Part shown: positions 5,163 through 5,491 of the stretch, piece by piece | Position numbering within the stretch: position 1 is the stretch's first letter | How the letters are laid out: each line of letters opens with the position of its first letter | Assembly (NCBI GenBank): GCA_007123335.1 | Contig: SKLG01000328.1 | Span: 1-5,491, forward strand | DNA length: 5,491 nt | DNA from: Anaerolineae bacterium | GTDB taxonomy: Bacteria; Chloroflexota; Anaerolineae; UBA1429 | Direction: 5' to 3' | The notes under the pieces: generated by a model | Told to the model about the DNA's origin: nothing | Database searches by the model: none | The model's input: only the letters and a program-made list of their open reading frames with translations | Made by a program: the position numbers and the translations under genes

Positions 5163-5491
5163 TCAAAGCCACCCCTTGCGTCGAAAATACGCCAGCATGA
5201 CCGCCGCCATGACAAGCATGATCCCCCACACCGCGGGATAGCCCCATCGCCACTCTAGCTCGGGCATGTGGCGAAAGTTCATGCCATACACCCCGGCGAT
5301 AAAGGTCAAGGGAATGAACAAGGTGGCGATAATGGTCAAGACCTTCATCACCTCGTTGAGCTTGTTGCTGACGCTGGAGAGATAGACATCGAGCATCCCG
5401 GAGAGGATATCGCGCAGGATCTCGATGGTGTCCATGAGCTGAATGACGTGGTCATAGACGTCTCGAAAGTATATCTCGATCTCGCGCCCGA
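5163..5491 (-). CDS. corA: CorA-family magnesium/cobalt channel, C-terminal part
   Basis: The frame is open at the right edge; about 108 residues of a family usually 310-370 long remain. The upstream part reads GREIEIYFRDVYDHVIQLM and continues into the long stalk helix (TIEILRDILSGMLDVYLSSV, SNKLNEVMKVLTIIATLF). The first membrane helix ends in the signature YGMNF (GMN codons at 5277-5285), the selectivity motif of CorA channels; HMPEL in the outer loop is also typical. The second helix (about WGYPAVWGIMLVMAAVML) is followed by the short basic tail FRRKGWL. CorA forms a homopentamer in the inner membrane and admits Mg2+ (also Co2+/Ni2+). The Met at 5433-5435 is internal. Promoter B of the next gene starts just after its stop. 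Confidence 0.95.
   Translation of the reverse strand, partial: GREIEIYFRDVYDHVIQLMDTIEILRDILSGMLDVYLSSVSNKLNEVMKVLTIIATLFIPLTFIAGVYGMNFRHMPELEWRWGYPAVWGIMLVMAAVMLAYFRRKGWL

Overview
The window is GC-rich bacterial DNA. Proline/threonine-rich linkers of the PTPTP type, tandem PA14 domains, and a lamin-tail domain on a membrane-anchored surface protein together suggest a member of the Chloroflexota (Anaerolineae/Caldilineae-like). This is inferred from protein style only; no marker gene is present.

Layout. Positions 1-609 (+) hold the C-terminal two thirds of an S58/P1-family self-processing aminopeptidase (DmpA/NylC-like), cut by the left edge. It converges on a 342-residue membrane-anchored PA14 protein (686-1714, -), with a hairpin between the two genes. 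Next on the minus strand is a 928-residue paralogue (1995-4781) with a membrane anchor, an IPT/TIG-like beta domain, a Pro/Thr linker, four PA14 domains, a second Pro/Thr linker and a lamin-tail domain. At the right edge (5163-5491, -) is the C-terminal end of a CorA-type Mg2+ channel with its GMN signature.

The most interesting part is non-coding. Each PA14 gene is preceded by a similar module, in the same order: a 24-nt identical block, an extended -10 promoter at fixed spacing, and a short RNA beginning with a long-range helix (P1). P1 encloses two conserved motifs (TTGGGC and TCCGCTTTGTCGGT). A strong hairpin with a U-run follows. P1 and the hairpin differ in sequence between the two copies but keep their pairing, which suggests selection on RNA structure. 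The module is either a cis-acting leader (riboswitch or attenuator) or a duplicated small RNA of about 100 nt. I do not recognise it as a known class.

The two PA14 genes appear to be a duplicated cassette: promoter, leader, RBS, anchor, IPT-like domain and first PA14 domain all correspond. The long copy carries three further PA14 domains and the lamin tail. Both products are probably displayed outside the membrane and may bind glycans or other surfaces. No enzymatic domain is seen in either. The flanking peptidase and CorA genes look like unrelated housekeeping neighbours.
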